From an uncultured Rickettsiales bacterium (GTDB taxonomy: Bacteria; Pseudomonadota; Alphaproteobacteria; Rs-D84), in assembly GCA_900549365.1 (NCBI GenBank), contig UROD01000036.1, positions 1 to 7,420 on the forward strand: a stretch of DNA of 7,420 bases, in the 5' to 3' direction. The stretch's first letter is position 1; each line of letters begins with the position of its first letter. The notes beneath the pieces are model-generated. The model worked only from the letters and a program-made list of their open reading frames with translations. It made no database searches and was not told where the DNA came from. The position numbers and the translations under genes were made by a program. Shown here in pieces: positions 1-6,504 of this stretch.

Positions 1-1
1 G

Positions 2-82
2 GTAATTCCAATCGAAGATGTTCGCCCACCGGTAACCCCAATGGACGACATGTATGCGGATTTTTATGCGCACAAACGTTAA
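2..82 (+). CDS. C-terminal tail of an unidentified protein (5' truncated)
   Basis: An open frame enters from the left edge and stops at TAA 80-82, giving the last 26 residues of a protein. The visible tail ends in PMDDMYADFYAHKR. It is hydrophilic with no recognisable motif, so I do not assign a function. Support for it being a real gene end is the stop codon immediately before a strong bidirectional hairpin terminator, with bamD arriving from the other side. It could also be a chance open frame, since only 27 codons are visible. Confidence 0.5.
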   Translation, partial: VIPIEDVRPPVTPMDDMYADFYAHKR

Positions 83-110
83 AAAACGCCCAAACGGGCG
101 TTTTTTATTT
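81..110. terminator. Bidirectional intrinsic terminator between the upstream gene and bamD
   Basis: A perfect 11-bp inverted repeat has arms at 81-91 (AAAAAACGCCC) and 96-106 (GGGCGTTTTTT) around a 4-nt loop, AAAC. The GC core is flanked by an A run on one side and a T run on the other, so it can terminate transcripts in both directions. It overlaps the last two bases of the bamD stop codon (105-107) and the stop codon of the upstream gene. Confidence 0.9.
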
Positions 111-824
111 CAATTTCTTGGTCCAATCGTTGTCTGGGAAATTTTTCCGCAACATATCAGCATAACCCGACGCCTGTTGTGGCAGGCCGATTGCCGTATA
201 ACATTCGGTCAAGCGATACAGGGCCTCGGGCGTCATGACGGTTTCTTGTGCACCCGACACCACCGATTGCAGGTGTGAAATCGCCGCCGGCCAGTTTTGT
301 TGTTTCATTTCTGCGCGCGCGGAATACATAACCTTGCCCGCCAGATAGTTTTTCAAAATCAGAATCTTGTTTTCGGCGTTTTTCGCGTATGGCGAATTTG
401 GGAAACGCTGGGTCAACTGTTGAAACTGTTGCAATGCGTACGCCGACATACCAGGTTCACGACGAACATCGCTGACCTGACGGTAATAGCACATACCGCG
501 CAGGTACAACATATATGGCACATCCGCGTGTCCGGGGTGGAATCGCATAAAGCGGTCAACCGATAAAATCGCACCCGCGAAATCATCGTCCAAATACTGG
601 GAATACGCCGCCATAATCAGGGCGTCTGCCGCCCACGGACTGGACGGATATTGGTTTTCAGCGCGCGCGAATTCGGTGGCTGCACCCTCGTAATCCTTGT
701 CATTAAATTTATCGTACGCGGTGGCGTATATTTCTGGCAATGTCTGTTGTGGGTCAATTTCTGTTTTGCCCCCACATGATGCCAGCGCAAATGTCGCCAT
801 ACATAACGCAATTATTTTTTTCAT
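105..824 (-). CDS. bamD: Outer membrane protein assembly factor BamD (TPR lipoprotein)
   Basis: A 239-residue lipoprotein, close to the roughly 245 residues of E. coli BamD (YfiO/ComL). The N-terminus MKKIIALCMATFALASC is a signal peptide with lipobox LASC; Cys17 would be lipidated and anchored in the outer membrane. The rest is a helical solenoid of TPR-like repeats: YDKFNDKDYEGAATEFARAE near 38-57, then DDDFAGAILSVDRFMRFHPG near 79-98, and FQQLTQRFPNSPYAKNAENK near 134-153. In the family, BamD is the essential scaffold that joins BamA to the other BAM subunits and recognises incoming outer-membrane proteins. The start is supported by the lipobox and by an AGGA-type Shine-Dalgarno about 6 nt upstream. 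It is divergent from murJ, with promoters that appear to overlap, and ends in a terminator shared with the upstream gene. Confidence 0.93.
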   Translation of the reverse strand: MKKIIALCMATFALASCGGKTEIDPQQTLPEIYATAYDKFNDKDYEGAATEFARAENQYPSSPWAADALIMAAYSQYLDDDFAGAILSVDRFMRFHPGHADVPYMLYLRGMCYYRQVSDVRREPGMSAYALQQFQQLTQRFPNSPYAKNAENKILILKNYLAGKVMYSARAEMKQQNWPAAISHLQSVVSGAQETVMTPEALYRLTECYTAIGLPQQASGYADMLRKNFPDNDWTKKLK

Positions 825-836
825 TTATTTCCTGCC

Positions 837-866
837 TTGATTTTATATCACAAACAGCAGTATAAT
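837..866 (+). promoter_or_regulatory. Predicted murJ promoter, leaderless spacing
   Basis: TTGATT (837-842) and a perfect TATAAT (861-866) are separated by 18 bp. The -10 box ends only 7 nt before the murJ ATG at 874, which places the expected transcription start at or next to the start codon. There is no room for a Shine-Dalgarno. It overlaps the bamD promoter on the other strand. Confidence 0.65.
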
Positions 867-870
867 CCAA
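842..870 (-). promoter_or_regulatory. Predicted sigma70-type promoter of bamD
   Basis: On the minus strand, TTGGAT (865-870) lies 17 bp upstream of TATAAA (842-847). Transcription would start near 835 and give a leader of about 11 nt that holds the GGA Shine-Dalgarno. The -35 match is weak (3 of 6). The -35 box overlaps the -10 box of the opposing murJ promoter. Confidence 0.5.
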
Positions 871-873
871 ACC

Positions 874-2334
874 ATGAATCTAGGCAAACATATTTTCGGG
901 GTCGGTGCAATGACCGGCATCAGTCGTATTTTCGGGTTCGTGCGCGATATGCTGATTGCGCGCGTGCTGGGCGCGGGCCGCCTGTCGGACGTGTTTTTGG
1001 CCGCATTCAAGTTGCCGAATTTATTCCGCGACCTGTTGGGCGAAGGGGCACTGTCTGCGATATTTATTCCCATGTACACCGATTTGAAAAAAGACGACAC
1101 ATTCGCCAAGAATGTATTTTCGTGGCTGATGGTTGTGTTGTTGGGGATTACGATTCTGTTTGAGATATTTATGCCTCTGATTGTGTGGGTATTGGCCCCT
1201 GGGTTTGCCAGCGATGCGGGCAAAATGGAACTGACGGTGCTGGTTTCGCGCATAATGTTTGTCTATGTGATATTTGTGTGTGGTTCGGCATTTTTGTCTG
1301 CGATATTGAATGCGTTTTCGCGTTTCTTGCTGGCGGCGTTTATGCCGGTGCTGTTGAATATTATGCTGATTGGTGCGCTGCTGTTTTCGGCAATGTTTGC
1401 ACGCGACAGTGTCCTGTACATTATGGCGGGTACGGTTGTGGCATCGGGCGTGATTCAGTTTGCGGTTCTGTGGGCGCGCATACGCAGAAAGCATTTTGGG
1501 CTGCACCTGATACGGCCACGGTGGACACCTGGGATTAAACACCTGTTTGGGCGTCTGGGCATCAGTATTATTGGTAACGGTTTTTACCAGATTACGATTA
1601 TTGTCGGTACACTGGTCGCCAGTTTCCAGTCCGGCGCGGTTTCATGGCTGTATTATTCCGACCGTATTGTTCAATTACCGTTTGCGATGATTGGTTTGGC
1701 GGTGGGCACGGTGCTGATGTCATCTATATCAAATGCACTGGCAAATAAAAATATGCGCAGTGTATATATTCAACAAAATTCATCTCTGCGTCGGTCAATG
1801 ATGCTGATTATGCCATGTGTGGCGGGGCTGTTTGTGCTGGCCGAACCAATTATCAGATGTCTGTTCCAATATGGTGCATGGACGGCGGCATCAACCCACG
1901 CGGTTGCACTGGCAATTATGATTCAGGTTTTCGCCCTGCCCGCGATGATGGTCAGCCAGATTTACAGCAAAACCCTGTACGCATCGCAAGATGTTAAAAC
2001 GCCCGTACGAACCAGTATGATTTCATTGGGCGTGGCGGCGGCGTTGTATTTAATTTTGTTCCCATTTGCAGGGTATTTGGCAATTCCAATTGGCGTCGTA
2101 ATCAGTGGATATTTGAAAAACTATCTGTTGGGACGCGCGTGCCGGTTGCGTGGTCTGGTTCGGCACGATGGTCGCACGATTCGCGCAATTGCGTTCTTTG
2201 CGATATTGTCGGCGATGCTGGGCGTAGCGTTGTGGTTTGTACCAATTACCAGCATATTCGCATTGTTTGCAGCCATTGCGGGGTACGGAATTATTTACCT
2301 GCCGATTGCATATGTGATTGACCGAAAAATATAG
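874..2334 (+). CDS. murJ: Lipid II flippase MurJ (MviN)
   Basis: A 486-residue polytopic membrane protein of the MOP exporter superfamily, slightly shorter than E. coli MurJ (511). It moves lipid II, the lipid-linked peptidoglycan precursor, across the inner membrane. The N-terminal hallmark is intact: SRIFGFVRD, then SDVFLAAFKLPNLFRDLLGEGALS. Arg18, Arg24, Asp39 and Arg52 fall at the same numbers as essential residues in E. coli MurJ, and Arg264 in YYSDRIVQLP corresponds to its Arg270. Many hydrophobic segments follow, from about 83-110 to 440-483, consistent with about 14 helices. The start is fixed by this alignment; no Shine-Dalgarno precedes it and the promoter -10 box lies 7 nt upstream, so the mRNA is probably leaderless. 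It is read alone: rlpA has its own promoter 14 nt after the TAG stop. No convincing terminator is visible after it. Confidence 0.95.
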   Translation: MNLGKHIFGVGAMTGISRIFGFVRDMLIARVLGAGRLSDVFLAAFKLPNLFRDLLGEGALSAIFIPMYTDLKKDDTFAKNVFSWLMVVLLGITILFEIFMPLIVWVLAPGFASDAGKMELTVLVSRIMFVYVIFVCGSAFLSAILNAFSRFLLAAFMPVLLNIMLIGALLFSAMFARDSVLYIMAGTVVASGVIQFAVLWARIRRKHFGLHLIRPRWTPGIKHLFGRLGISIIGNGFYQITIIVGTLVASFQSGAVSWLYYSDRIVQLPFAMIGLAVGTVLMSSISNALANKNMRSVYIQQNSSLRRSMMLIMPCVAGLFVLAEPIIRCLFQYGAWTAASTHAVALAIMIQVFALPAMMVSQIYSKTLYASQDVKTPVRTSMISLGVAAALYLILFPFAGYLAIPIGVVISGYLKNYLLGRACRLRGLVRHDGRTIRAIAFFAILSAMLGVALWFVPITSIFALFAAIAGYGIIYLPIAYVIDRKI

Positions 2335-2347
2335 TGTAATAATAAAG

Positions 2348-2376
2348 TTGAAACGCGTTTTTTTATGTGATAAAAT
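2348..2376 (+). promoter_or_regulatory. Predicted sigma70 promoter of rlpA
   Basis: TTGAAA (2348-2353) and TAAAAT (2371-2376) have an ideal 17-bp spacer. The start would be near 2383, giving a leader of about 25 nt. The leader contains TAAGGAG (2392-2398), a strong Shine-Dalgarno 9 nt before the ATG at 2408. This is the best promoter and ribosome-binding-site pair in the window and suggests high expression. Confidence 0.75.
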
Positions 2377-2407
2377 GTACTCATAAGAATGTAAGGAGTT
2401 CTAAATC

Positions 2408-3286
2408 ATGAAAAAAATAGTTTCCTTGGCAGTTCTGACTGCTTTACTGGCCGGTTGTGCAAACAACGGCGCAATGAATGCCCCAGCGGGCTATGGTGCG
2501 GATGGTTTTGGCGAAGAAACACTGGTTACAACCGGTGGCGAACAATCGCTGAACGACGCATACCTGATGGCGGCGGCACCAAAATATTATGTAGGCAGCG
2601 CGTACAAGGTTGAAAATGTACAATATATCCCAGCCGAAGATTTAACTTATAACCAAACTGGTATCGCGGGCATTGTTCCAGCCGAACTGAATGGGACAAA
2701 AACCAGCAACGGTGAAATTTTTGATATGAACCAGATGTTGGCGACCAGCAAAACATTACCACTGCCAACAATCGCACGTGTAACCAATCTGGATAACGGT
2801 CAGTCCGTTGTTGTTCGTGTGAATAATCGTGGTCCATTTGTAAATACTCGTATTATGGACTTGTCCCCAGCAGCGGCGGCAAAAATTGGCATGAATGGTC
2901 AGTCCAAGGTTCAGGTTCAGGTTTTGCCAGAACAATCAACCGCAGTTAAAAACGCCACAATCGGCGCAACCGCACCGGCGGCCACACCTGTTGTTGCACA
3001 GCCAGTTGAACAGCCAATGCCACAACCAGCACCAGTTGCCACATCTGGCGAATACAGTGTTCAGGTTGCAGCGTTCTATGCCGAAGACAGCGCGGAAAAC
3101 TTGGCCGCACGTATGCGCACATATGGCGACGCATCAGTTGTCAAAGAAGGCGACATGTACAAGGTTCGTATCTTGAATCTGGATGCGCCAAAGGCACGCG
3201 CGGTTATTGACGCACTGCGCAGTAACGAAGGTATGGCCCCAGGTCTGTTGAAAAACGGTCGTTGGGTAAATGCAGACAGCATTTAA
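2408..3286 (+). CDS. rlpA: RlpA-like septal lipoprotein with SPOR domain, catalytic residues apparently replaced
   Basis: A 292-residue lipoprotein. The signal peptide ends in lipobox LLAGC (Cys17). A double-psi beta-barrel RlpA domain covers about 65-175, with KTLPLPTIARVTNLDNGQSV (115-134), VVRVNNRGPF (135-144) and IMDLSPAAAAKIG (149-161). A Pro/Ala/Gln-rich linker follows (about 183-213), then a SPOR domain (about 215-290) starting YSVQVAAFYAEDSAENLAAR, which in the family binds denuded glycan at division septa. In Pseudomonas aeruginosa RlpA, a lytic transglycosylase, the residues needed are, as I recall, His131 and Asp157. By hand alignment these fall at Ser114 and Asn140, with the same 26-residue spacing. 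The WYG and HG motifs before TSNGE are also altered (GIAGIVP, LNG). It may therefore be a non-catalytic glycan-binding or structural RlpA. It has its own promoter and a terminator. Confidence 0.9.
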   Translation: MKKIVSLAVLTALLAGCANNGAMNAPAGYGADGFGEETLVTTGGEQSLNDAYLMAAAPKYYVGSAYKVENVQYIPAEDLTYNQTGIAGIVPAELNGTKTSNGEIFDMNQMLATSKTLPLPTIARVTNLDNGQSVVVRVNNRGPFVNTRIMDLSPAAAAKIGMNGQSKVQVQVLPEQSTAVKNATIGATAPAATPVVAQPVEQPMPQPAPVATSGEYSVQVAAFYAEDSAENLAARMRTYGDASVVKEGDMYKVRILNLDAPKARAVIDALRSNEGMAPGLLKNGRWVNADSI

Positions 3287-3308
3287 TCGTTACCACACAG
3301 CACAAAAT

Positions 3309-3337
3309 TAAACGCCCCGTCTGGGGCGTTTTTTTAT
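3309..3337. terminator. Bidirectional intrinsic terminator between rlpA and the TfoX-like gene
   Basis: Inverted repeat AACGCCCC (3311-3318) and GGGGCGTT (3323-3330) around the loop GTCT, followed by a run of T to 3335. One further A-T pair (3310 with 3331) extends the stem. It lies 24 nt after the rlpA stop and just before the stop of the convergent TfoX-like gene, and its opposite strand also ends in a T-rich stretch, so it probably serves both. Confidence 0.9.
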
Positions 3338-3341
3338 TTAG

Positions 3342-3692
3342 TTATTTTGATTTTGATGCCGTTTTTTTCTTCTTTGGTTTTGGCATGGGCAGAACGCGCG
3401 TCAATGTTTGCACCATTTCAATCGCCAAATCCGTATTTTCAATATCCAAAATATAATATGGGCGCGCCCCTTTATATGGAATACCAGCATCGGGCGTAAT
3501 ACCGTGTGCGGAAAATACCGCCAATGTGTCTGGGATTTGCTTTACATACACAGTATCATCACAGACCAGCAACACCGGTTTGTCACACGAAAACACCATA
3601 TAATCGCCAAACATTTTGCGATAGCGAATGCTGTCGGTGGCATTGGCCACCTGGTCATAAACAAATTCTATAAAATCACTGCTGGTTGCCAT
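3342..3692 (-). CDS. TfoX N-terminal-domain protein
   Basis: A small protein of 116 residues matching the stand-alone TfoX N-terminal domain. Seen in order: an N-terminal helix MATSSDFIEFVYDQV, the family motif RKMFGDYMVF (about 25-34), VLLVCDDTVYVKQ (40-52), the PYKGARPYY motif (72-80) and a basic tail KPKKKKTASKSK. TfoX/Sxy in gammaproteobacteria is a competence co-activator; short N-domain-only relatives are common elsewhere and their role is not settled, so regulation of competence should not be assumed. The basic tail could contact nucleic acid. I chose the ATG at 3690-3692 because family members begin right at this helix; a GTG ten codons upstream (3720-3722) is in frame but adds an unlike sequence. 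No Shine-Dalgarno is visible; a TATGAT at 3705-3710 sits 12 nt upstream. It diverges from the Smr gene. Confidence 0.85.
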   Translation of the reverse strand: MATSSDFIEFVYDQVANATDSIRYRKMFGDYMVFSCDKPVLLVCDDTVYVKQIPDTLAVFSAHGITPDAGIPYKGARPYYILDIENTDLAIEMVQTLTRVLPMPKPKKKKTASKSK

Positions 3693-3704
3693 GACGCAAA
3701 TCGT

Positions 3705-3710
3705 ATCATA
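3705..3710 (-). promoter_or_regulatory. Possible -10 element of the TfoX-like gene
   Basis: TATGAT on the minus strand, 12 nt before the chosen ATG, would give a leader of about 5 nt. The matching -35 region (TTATCT, 17 bp upstream) is poor. The call fits the short-leader pattern seen at murJ, the Smr gene and the M23 gene but is weak alone. Confidence 0.3.
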
Positions 3711-3722
3711 ATCATTTATCAC

Positions 3723-3750
3723 TTGCCAGATAAAAAGTACGTTGTAATAT
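3723..3750 (+). promoter_or_regulatory. Predicted promoter of the Smr gene, leaderless spacing
   Basis: TTGCCA (3723-3728) and TAATAT (3745-3750) are separated by 16 bp. The -10 box ends 7 nt before the ATG at 3758, exactly the spacing seen at murJ, so transcription should begin at or beside the start codon. No Shine-Dalgarno is present. Confidence 0.55.
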
Positions 3751-3757
3751 TACAAAC

Positions 3758-4132
3758 ATGAAACATTTAACAGAATCTGATATATCGCGAATGGGGGCGC
3801 GCGAATTTTCGCCCGACGCGCGGGCGGTGGTAAAATCAGTTCGTGCCCAACTAAAACTGGGGCAACTGATACCCGATGCGCCGACGGACGTGCCAACGTA
3901 TGCGCGTCTGGATTTGCACCAGATGACCGAAGAACAGGCGTGGCGCGCGATTATGGATTTAGCAACGTCGGGGGTGCGACGCGCCCAAATCATTACGGGC
4001 GCCAGTGGAATTTTGCATAAAAAGTTCCCCGTGTGGGCGCGCGAAAGCGTTTTAACACCATACATTATGGAATTTTCACCAATAAATAATGGCAGCTTTG
4101 ACGTGCGCTTTTATCGCAAGAAATCCGAATAA
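3758..4132 (+). CDS. Smr-domain protein (putative DNA/RNA nuclease or nucleic-acid-binding)
   Basis: A 124-residue protein with an Smr (small MutS-related) domain in the C-terminal two thirds. The first motif is LDLHQMTEEQAWRAI (51-65), with His54 in the usual place but Gln55 where DLHG is typical. The second is AQIITGASGILHKKFPVWAR (76-95), corresponding to the TGxG loop and the following helix. It ends FSPINNGSFDVRFYRK, the usual final strand, so the domain is complete. Stand-alone Smr proteins bind or nick nucleic acids, and the DLHGx and TGxG motifs are linked to nuclease activity; the altered glycine leaves activity uncertain. The N-terminal 45 residues (ARAVVKSVRAQLKLGQLIPD) resemble the short lead-in of proteobacterial Smr proteins. 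No Shine-Dalgarno; the predicted promoter implies a leaderless message. Its TAA abuts the stop of the convergent M23 gene with no base between. Confidence 0.85.
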   Translation: MKHLTESDISRMGAREFSPDARAVVKSVRAQLKLGQLIPDAPTDVPTYARLDLHQMTEEQAWRAIMDLATSGVRRAQIITGASGILHKKFPVWARESVLTPYIMEFSPINNGSFDVRFYRKKSE

Positions 4133-5440
4133 TTATTTATTTTTTAACGTACAGTATTCAATCATTATCGTTGGGTCAATGGCAACCTTGTTCCCTTTGG
4201 CGGCATCTGGGGTAATTGCGTAATGCAGGTGCGGTGCACTGCTGGCCCCTGTGTTGCCACTGAGCCCGATACGACATCCGGCCTCTACCTTGTCGCCTTT
4301 GGAAACCAACGCCCGACTCAGATGACAATACGTCGTGGCATAATTGCTGTCGTGCAGAATCTTGACATACGTTCCGCAACCTTTGGGTTCGTTACCGACA
4401 TAACTGACCACGCCGGCGGCGGTGGCAAATACATCCGTGCCCATTGCCGCACGCAAATCAACACCGTGGTGCGATTTATACACATGCTTGGTCGGGTGAT
4501 AGCGCGCGGTTGAAAATGGCGATGTGATAATCATCGGGTTTGCACCCAACGGACAGCCCGTTGGCAACAGGTTACCAACTGGCGTTGATGCAACGTATGG
4601 GTTGCATGTACGGGTTGCCACAGGTGCAGATGGCTGCGCCGGTTGTTCTGGTTCGGGCTCTGACGGGTAAAACGGCTGGGCGGGCTGCGGATTTACTGGT
4701 TGCGCAGGGCCCGATGGATTCGATGGTTGCGCCGGCTGGGTCGGCACAGGCGTAATGCGTTCAATCGGTGCGGGGCTGGCGGGTTGGGTCTGCTCTGGCA
4801 CGTCCTGTTCTGGCTGTTCTGTATATGGCGCACTTGGTTGCTGGGGCGCGTATGTCGGTGGTGGCAATGTTGATACTGTCCCCTGTTGTGCATCACTGGT
4901 TATTTTTGGCAAATTCGGCAATGTCGGTATATCGCGTATGATGGCGGTATCGGGCACGCCACTAATATCAATGGGGGCCAGTCCGCCCACCACACCGCTA
5001 TGCGCGATATCTGTTGGTAAATTCGGCAAATTTGGCAAATTTGGAACCGATGGCACAGATGAATTTGATTGCACATTTGACACGTCGGACGTCTGCGCGG
5101 TGTTCGATGTCTGCGTCCCCATTGCGGCACGCGCCGCCGCCGCGCGTTGGGCACGATATGCCGCCAAATCACGATGGGCCTGATCGGTCAAACGTTTAAT
5201 CGCGGTTTCTTCGTCCTCTATGGTCATGCCGGTATATGGGCAGCCCGAAATGCATCGGCCCTGTGCATCGTATTCGGTTTCAAAAGGCGCGTACCCTTCG
5301 GCACGCACCGCCATACGGTCCGTGAACGACAGGTCGTTAAACGTTTTTGGAAACGATTGCGCCTGTAATAAACTGGCACTGTGGGCAACCGCCGCCCAGC
5401 CCGTCAAGCACGCCAAAAATCCCCAGAATCTTGTATTCAT
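4133..5440 (-). CDS. Secreted M23/LytM-family metallopeptidase with Pro-rich linker
   Basis: A 435-residue periplasmic protein. MNTRFWGFLACLTGWAAVA is a signal peptide with likely cleavage after AHSA (residue 22). A short Cys-containing segment follows (CISGC, 63-67), then a charged helix (about 75-107) and a long low-complexity region with NLP repeats (134-142) and a Pro/Gln/Ala-rich linker (about 192-275). The C-terminal M23 domain (about 295-430) has all zinc ligands: His324 and Asp328 in HHGVD, and HLH (404-406), plus the catalytic-site His373 in YCHLS. M23 enzymes of this kind cut peptide crosslinks in peptidoglycan; an intact site argues for an active hydrolase and not an EnvC/NlpD-like activator. 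Eight or so Cys residues suggest disulfides in the periplasm. The start at 5438-5440 gives a clean signal peptide and has an extended -10 promoter; an in-frame ATG at 5477-5479 would add 13 charged residues in front and is less likely. Confidence 0.88.
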   Translation of the reverse strand: MNTRFWGFLACLTGWAAVAHSASLLQAQSFPKTFNDLSFTDRMAVRAEGYAPFETEYDAQGRCISGCPYTGMTIEDEETAIKRLTDQAHRDLAAYRAQRAAAARAAMGTQTSNTAQTSDVSNVQSNSSVPSVPNLPNLPNLPTDIAHSGVVGGLAPIDISGVPDTAIIRDIPTLPNLPKITSDAQQGTVSTLPPPTYAPQQPSAPYTEQPEQDVPEQTQPASPAPIERITPVPTQPAQPSNPSGPAQPVNPQPAQPFYPSEPEPEQPAQPSAPVATRTCNPYVASTPVGNLLPTGCPLGANPMIITSPFSTARYHPTKHVYKSHHGVDLRAAMGTDVFATAAGVVSYVGNEPKGCGTYVKILHDSNYATTYCHLSRALVSKGDKVEAGCRIGLSGNTGASSAPHLHYAITPDAAKGNKVAIDPTIMIEYCTLKNK

Positions 5441-5450
5441 ATCGTCACGA

Positions 5451-5459
5451 ATTATATCA
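5451..5459 (-). promoter_or_regulatory. Extended -10 promoter of the M23 peptidase gene
   Basis: On the minus strand TATAAT (5451-5456) is preceded by TG at the extended -10 position (TGATATAAT), which can compensate for the poor -35 region. It ends 10 nt before the chosen ATG, leaving a leader of only about 3-5 nt and no Shine-Dalgarno. This supports the shorter start. A second TATAAA at 5491-5496 could serve the longer form. Confidence 0.5.
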
Positions 5460-5496
5460 TATTTTGATGCATGACGCATAATAAAAATATTTTATA

Positions 5497-5524
5497 ATGA
5501 CGCAGATGATTTTTTTACTATAAT
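5497..5524 (+). promoter_or_regulatory. Predicted promoter of htpX-tdk
   Basis: ATGACG (5497-5502) and a perfect TATAAT (5519-5524) are 16 bp apart. The start would be near 5531, giving a leader of about 20 nt that carries GAGG (5541-5544), 6 nt before the htpX ATG. I see no obvious heat-shock (sigma32-like) pattern, although htpX is stress-induced in several species. Confidence 0.55.
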
Positions 5525-5550
5525 GCGCACAAGAATATACGAGGCAACAA

Positions 5551-6483
5551 ATGACCGTCTATGACCATATTCGCAGTAATAATATCAAGACCGCAATTCT
5601 GGTTGCGGCATTTCCATTGATTTTTATCGCGCTGGTGTTTTTATTCACATGGTGCGTTGTGCCCGCCGCACAGGCGTTAAACACCGCAATATCTGTGGCT
5701 GTGCCGACATTTATCGCGTGCGCCATATGGCTGTGCATATCGTGGGCGTTTGGCGATTCTATGATGCTGAATGCGGCAAATGCCACTGAAATTCATGATG
5801 ATAACGCCCAGCACCGTGAAATTTTCCGCGCGGTTGAAAATGTGGCGATGGCGGCGGGGTTGCCCACGCCACGCGTGTATATAATTGATGACGCATCCAT
5901 GAACGCATTCGCCACGGGACGCAGTCCGCACGACGCGTCGGTCGCACTGACCCGCGGGATTATTGAAAAATTGTCCCCACTGGAATTACAGGGCGTAATT
6001 GCGCACGAAATGGCACACATTGGCAATCGCGACATTCGTCTGGATATGCTGTTGATTACGGGGGTCGGCGTGACGGTCTTTGCCGCAGATATGATTGGTC
6101 GCACAATTATGTATGGTGGCGCGCGCGATGACAATGATAACAAGAATGGTGGCGCGGCGTTATTGATGATGGTATGGCTGGCGTTTATGATGTTTAACTG
6201 GATTATTACACCGCTGTTGCGTATGGCAGTGTCGCGTAATCGCGAATATGCCGCAGATGCAACTGGTGCGATGATTACACGCAATCCGCGCGCATTGGCG
6301 AATGCACTGCGTAAAATCACAACTGATGCGCGTGTGGAATGCTTGGACAAAACGGCGTCTATGGCGGCGGTATGTATCGCAGACCCGCGGCCCTTGCGCG
6401 AATTTGCGTCCAGTTTGATGGCCACGCATCCACCAGTGGAATCACGCATTAAGCGCCTGAACGAAATGGCGGGCAAACAATAA
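5551..6483 (+). CDS. htpX: Protease HtpX homologue (M48 membrane zinc metalloprotease)
   Basis: A 310-residue inner-membrane metalloprotease, near the usual length of about 290. Two N-terminal hydrophobic segments (about 15-38 and 44-66) are followed by the cytoplasmic catalytic core. NAFATGRSPHDASVALTRGI (118-137) is a typical M48B stretch. The zinc site is HEMAH (152-156), and the third ligand is Glu232 in SRNREYAADATGA (228-240). Two further membrane segments lie between them (about 163-183 and 203-224), as in HtpX. The tail ATHPPVESRIKRL is the standard family ending. HtpX degrades misfolded or damaged membrane proteins, working alongside FtsH. The start is supported by GAGG 6 nt upstream and a promoter. 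tdk starts 21 nt after its stop, so the two are probably co-transcribed. Confidence 0.95.
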   Translation: MTVYDHIRSNNIKTAILVAAFPLIFIALVFLFTWCVVPAAQALNTAISVAVPTFIACAIWLCISWAFGDSMMLNAANATEIHDDNAQHREIFRAVENVAMAAGLPTPRVYIIDDASMNAFATGRSPHDASVALTRGIIEKLSPLELQGVIAHEMAHIGNRDIRLDMLLITGVGVTVFAADMIGRTIMYGGARDDNDNKNGGAALLMMVWLAFMMFNWIITPLLRMAVSRNREYAADATGAMITRNPRALANALRKITTDARVECLDKTASMAAVCIADPRPLREFASSLMATHPPVESRIKRLNEMAGKQ

Positions 6484-6504
6484 CTGTATGAAAAGGGGAA
6501 AAAT

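Noticed and set aside
843..1542. Reverse-strand open frames opposite the 5' half of murJ
   Set aside because: Their composition follows murJ codons read backwards, and they show no family motifs or start signals.
2341..2366. Terminator after murJ at AAACGCGTTT plus T run
   Set aside because: The palindrome could form only three A-T pairs around a CGCG loop, too weak to terminate, and it sits in the spacer of the rlpA promoter.
3693..3722. Longer start (GTG at 3720-3722) for the TfoX-like protein
   Set aside because: The added ten residues lie outside the domain and family members begin at the internal MATSSDF-like helix.
5441..5479. Longer start (ATG at 5477-5479) for the M23 peptidase
   Set aside because: It would put 13 mostly polar residues before an otherwise typical signal peptide and would include the extended -10 promoter inside the coding sequence.
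5793..6476. Long reverse-strand open frame (227 codons) opposite htpX
   Set aside because: HtpX on the plus strand has its full zinc site and family ending; the opposite frame has no recognisable domain and no ribosome-binding site. It is a shadow frame.
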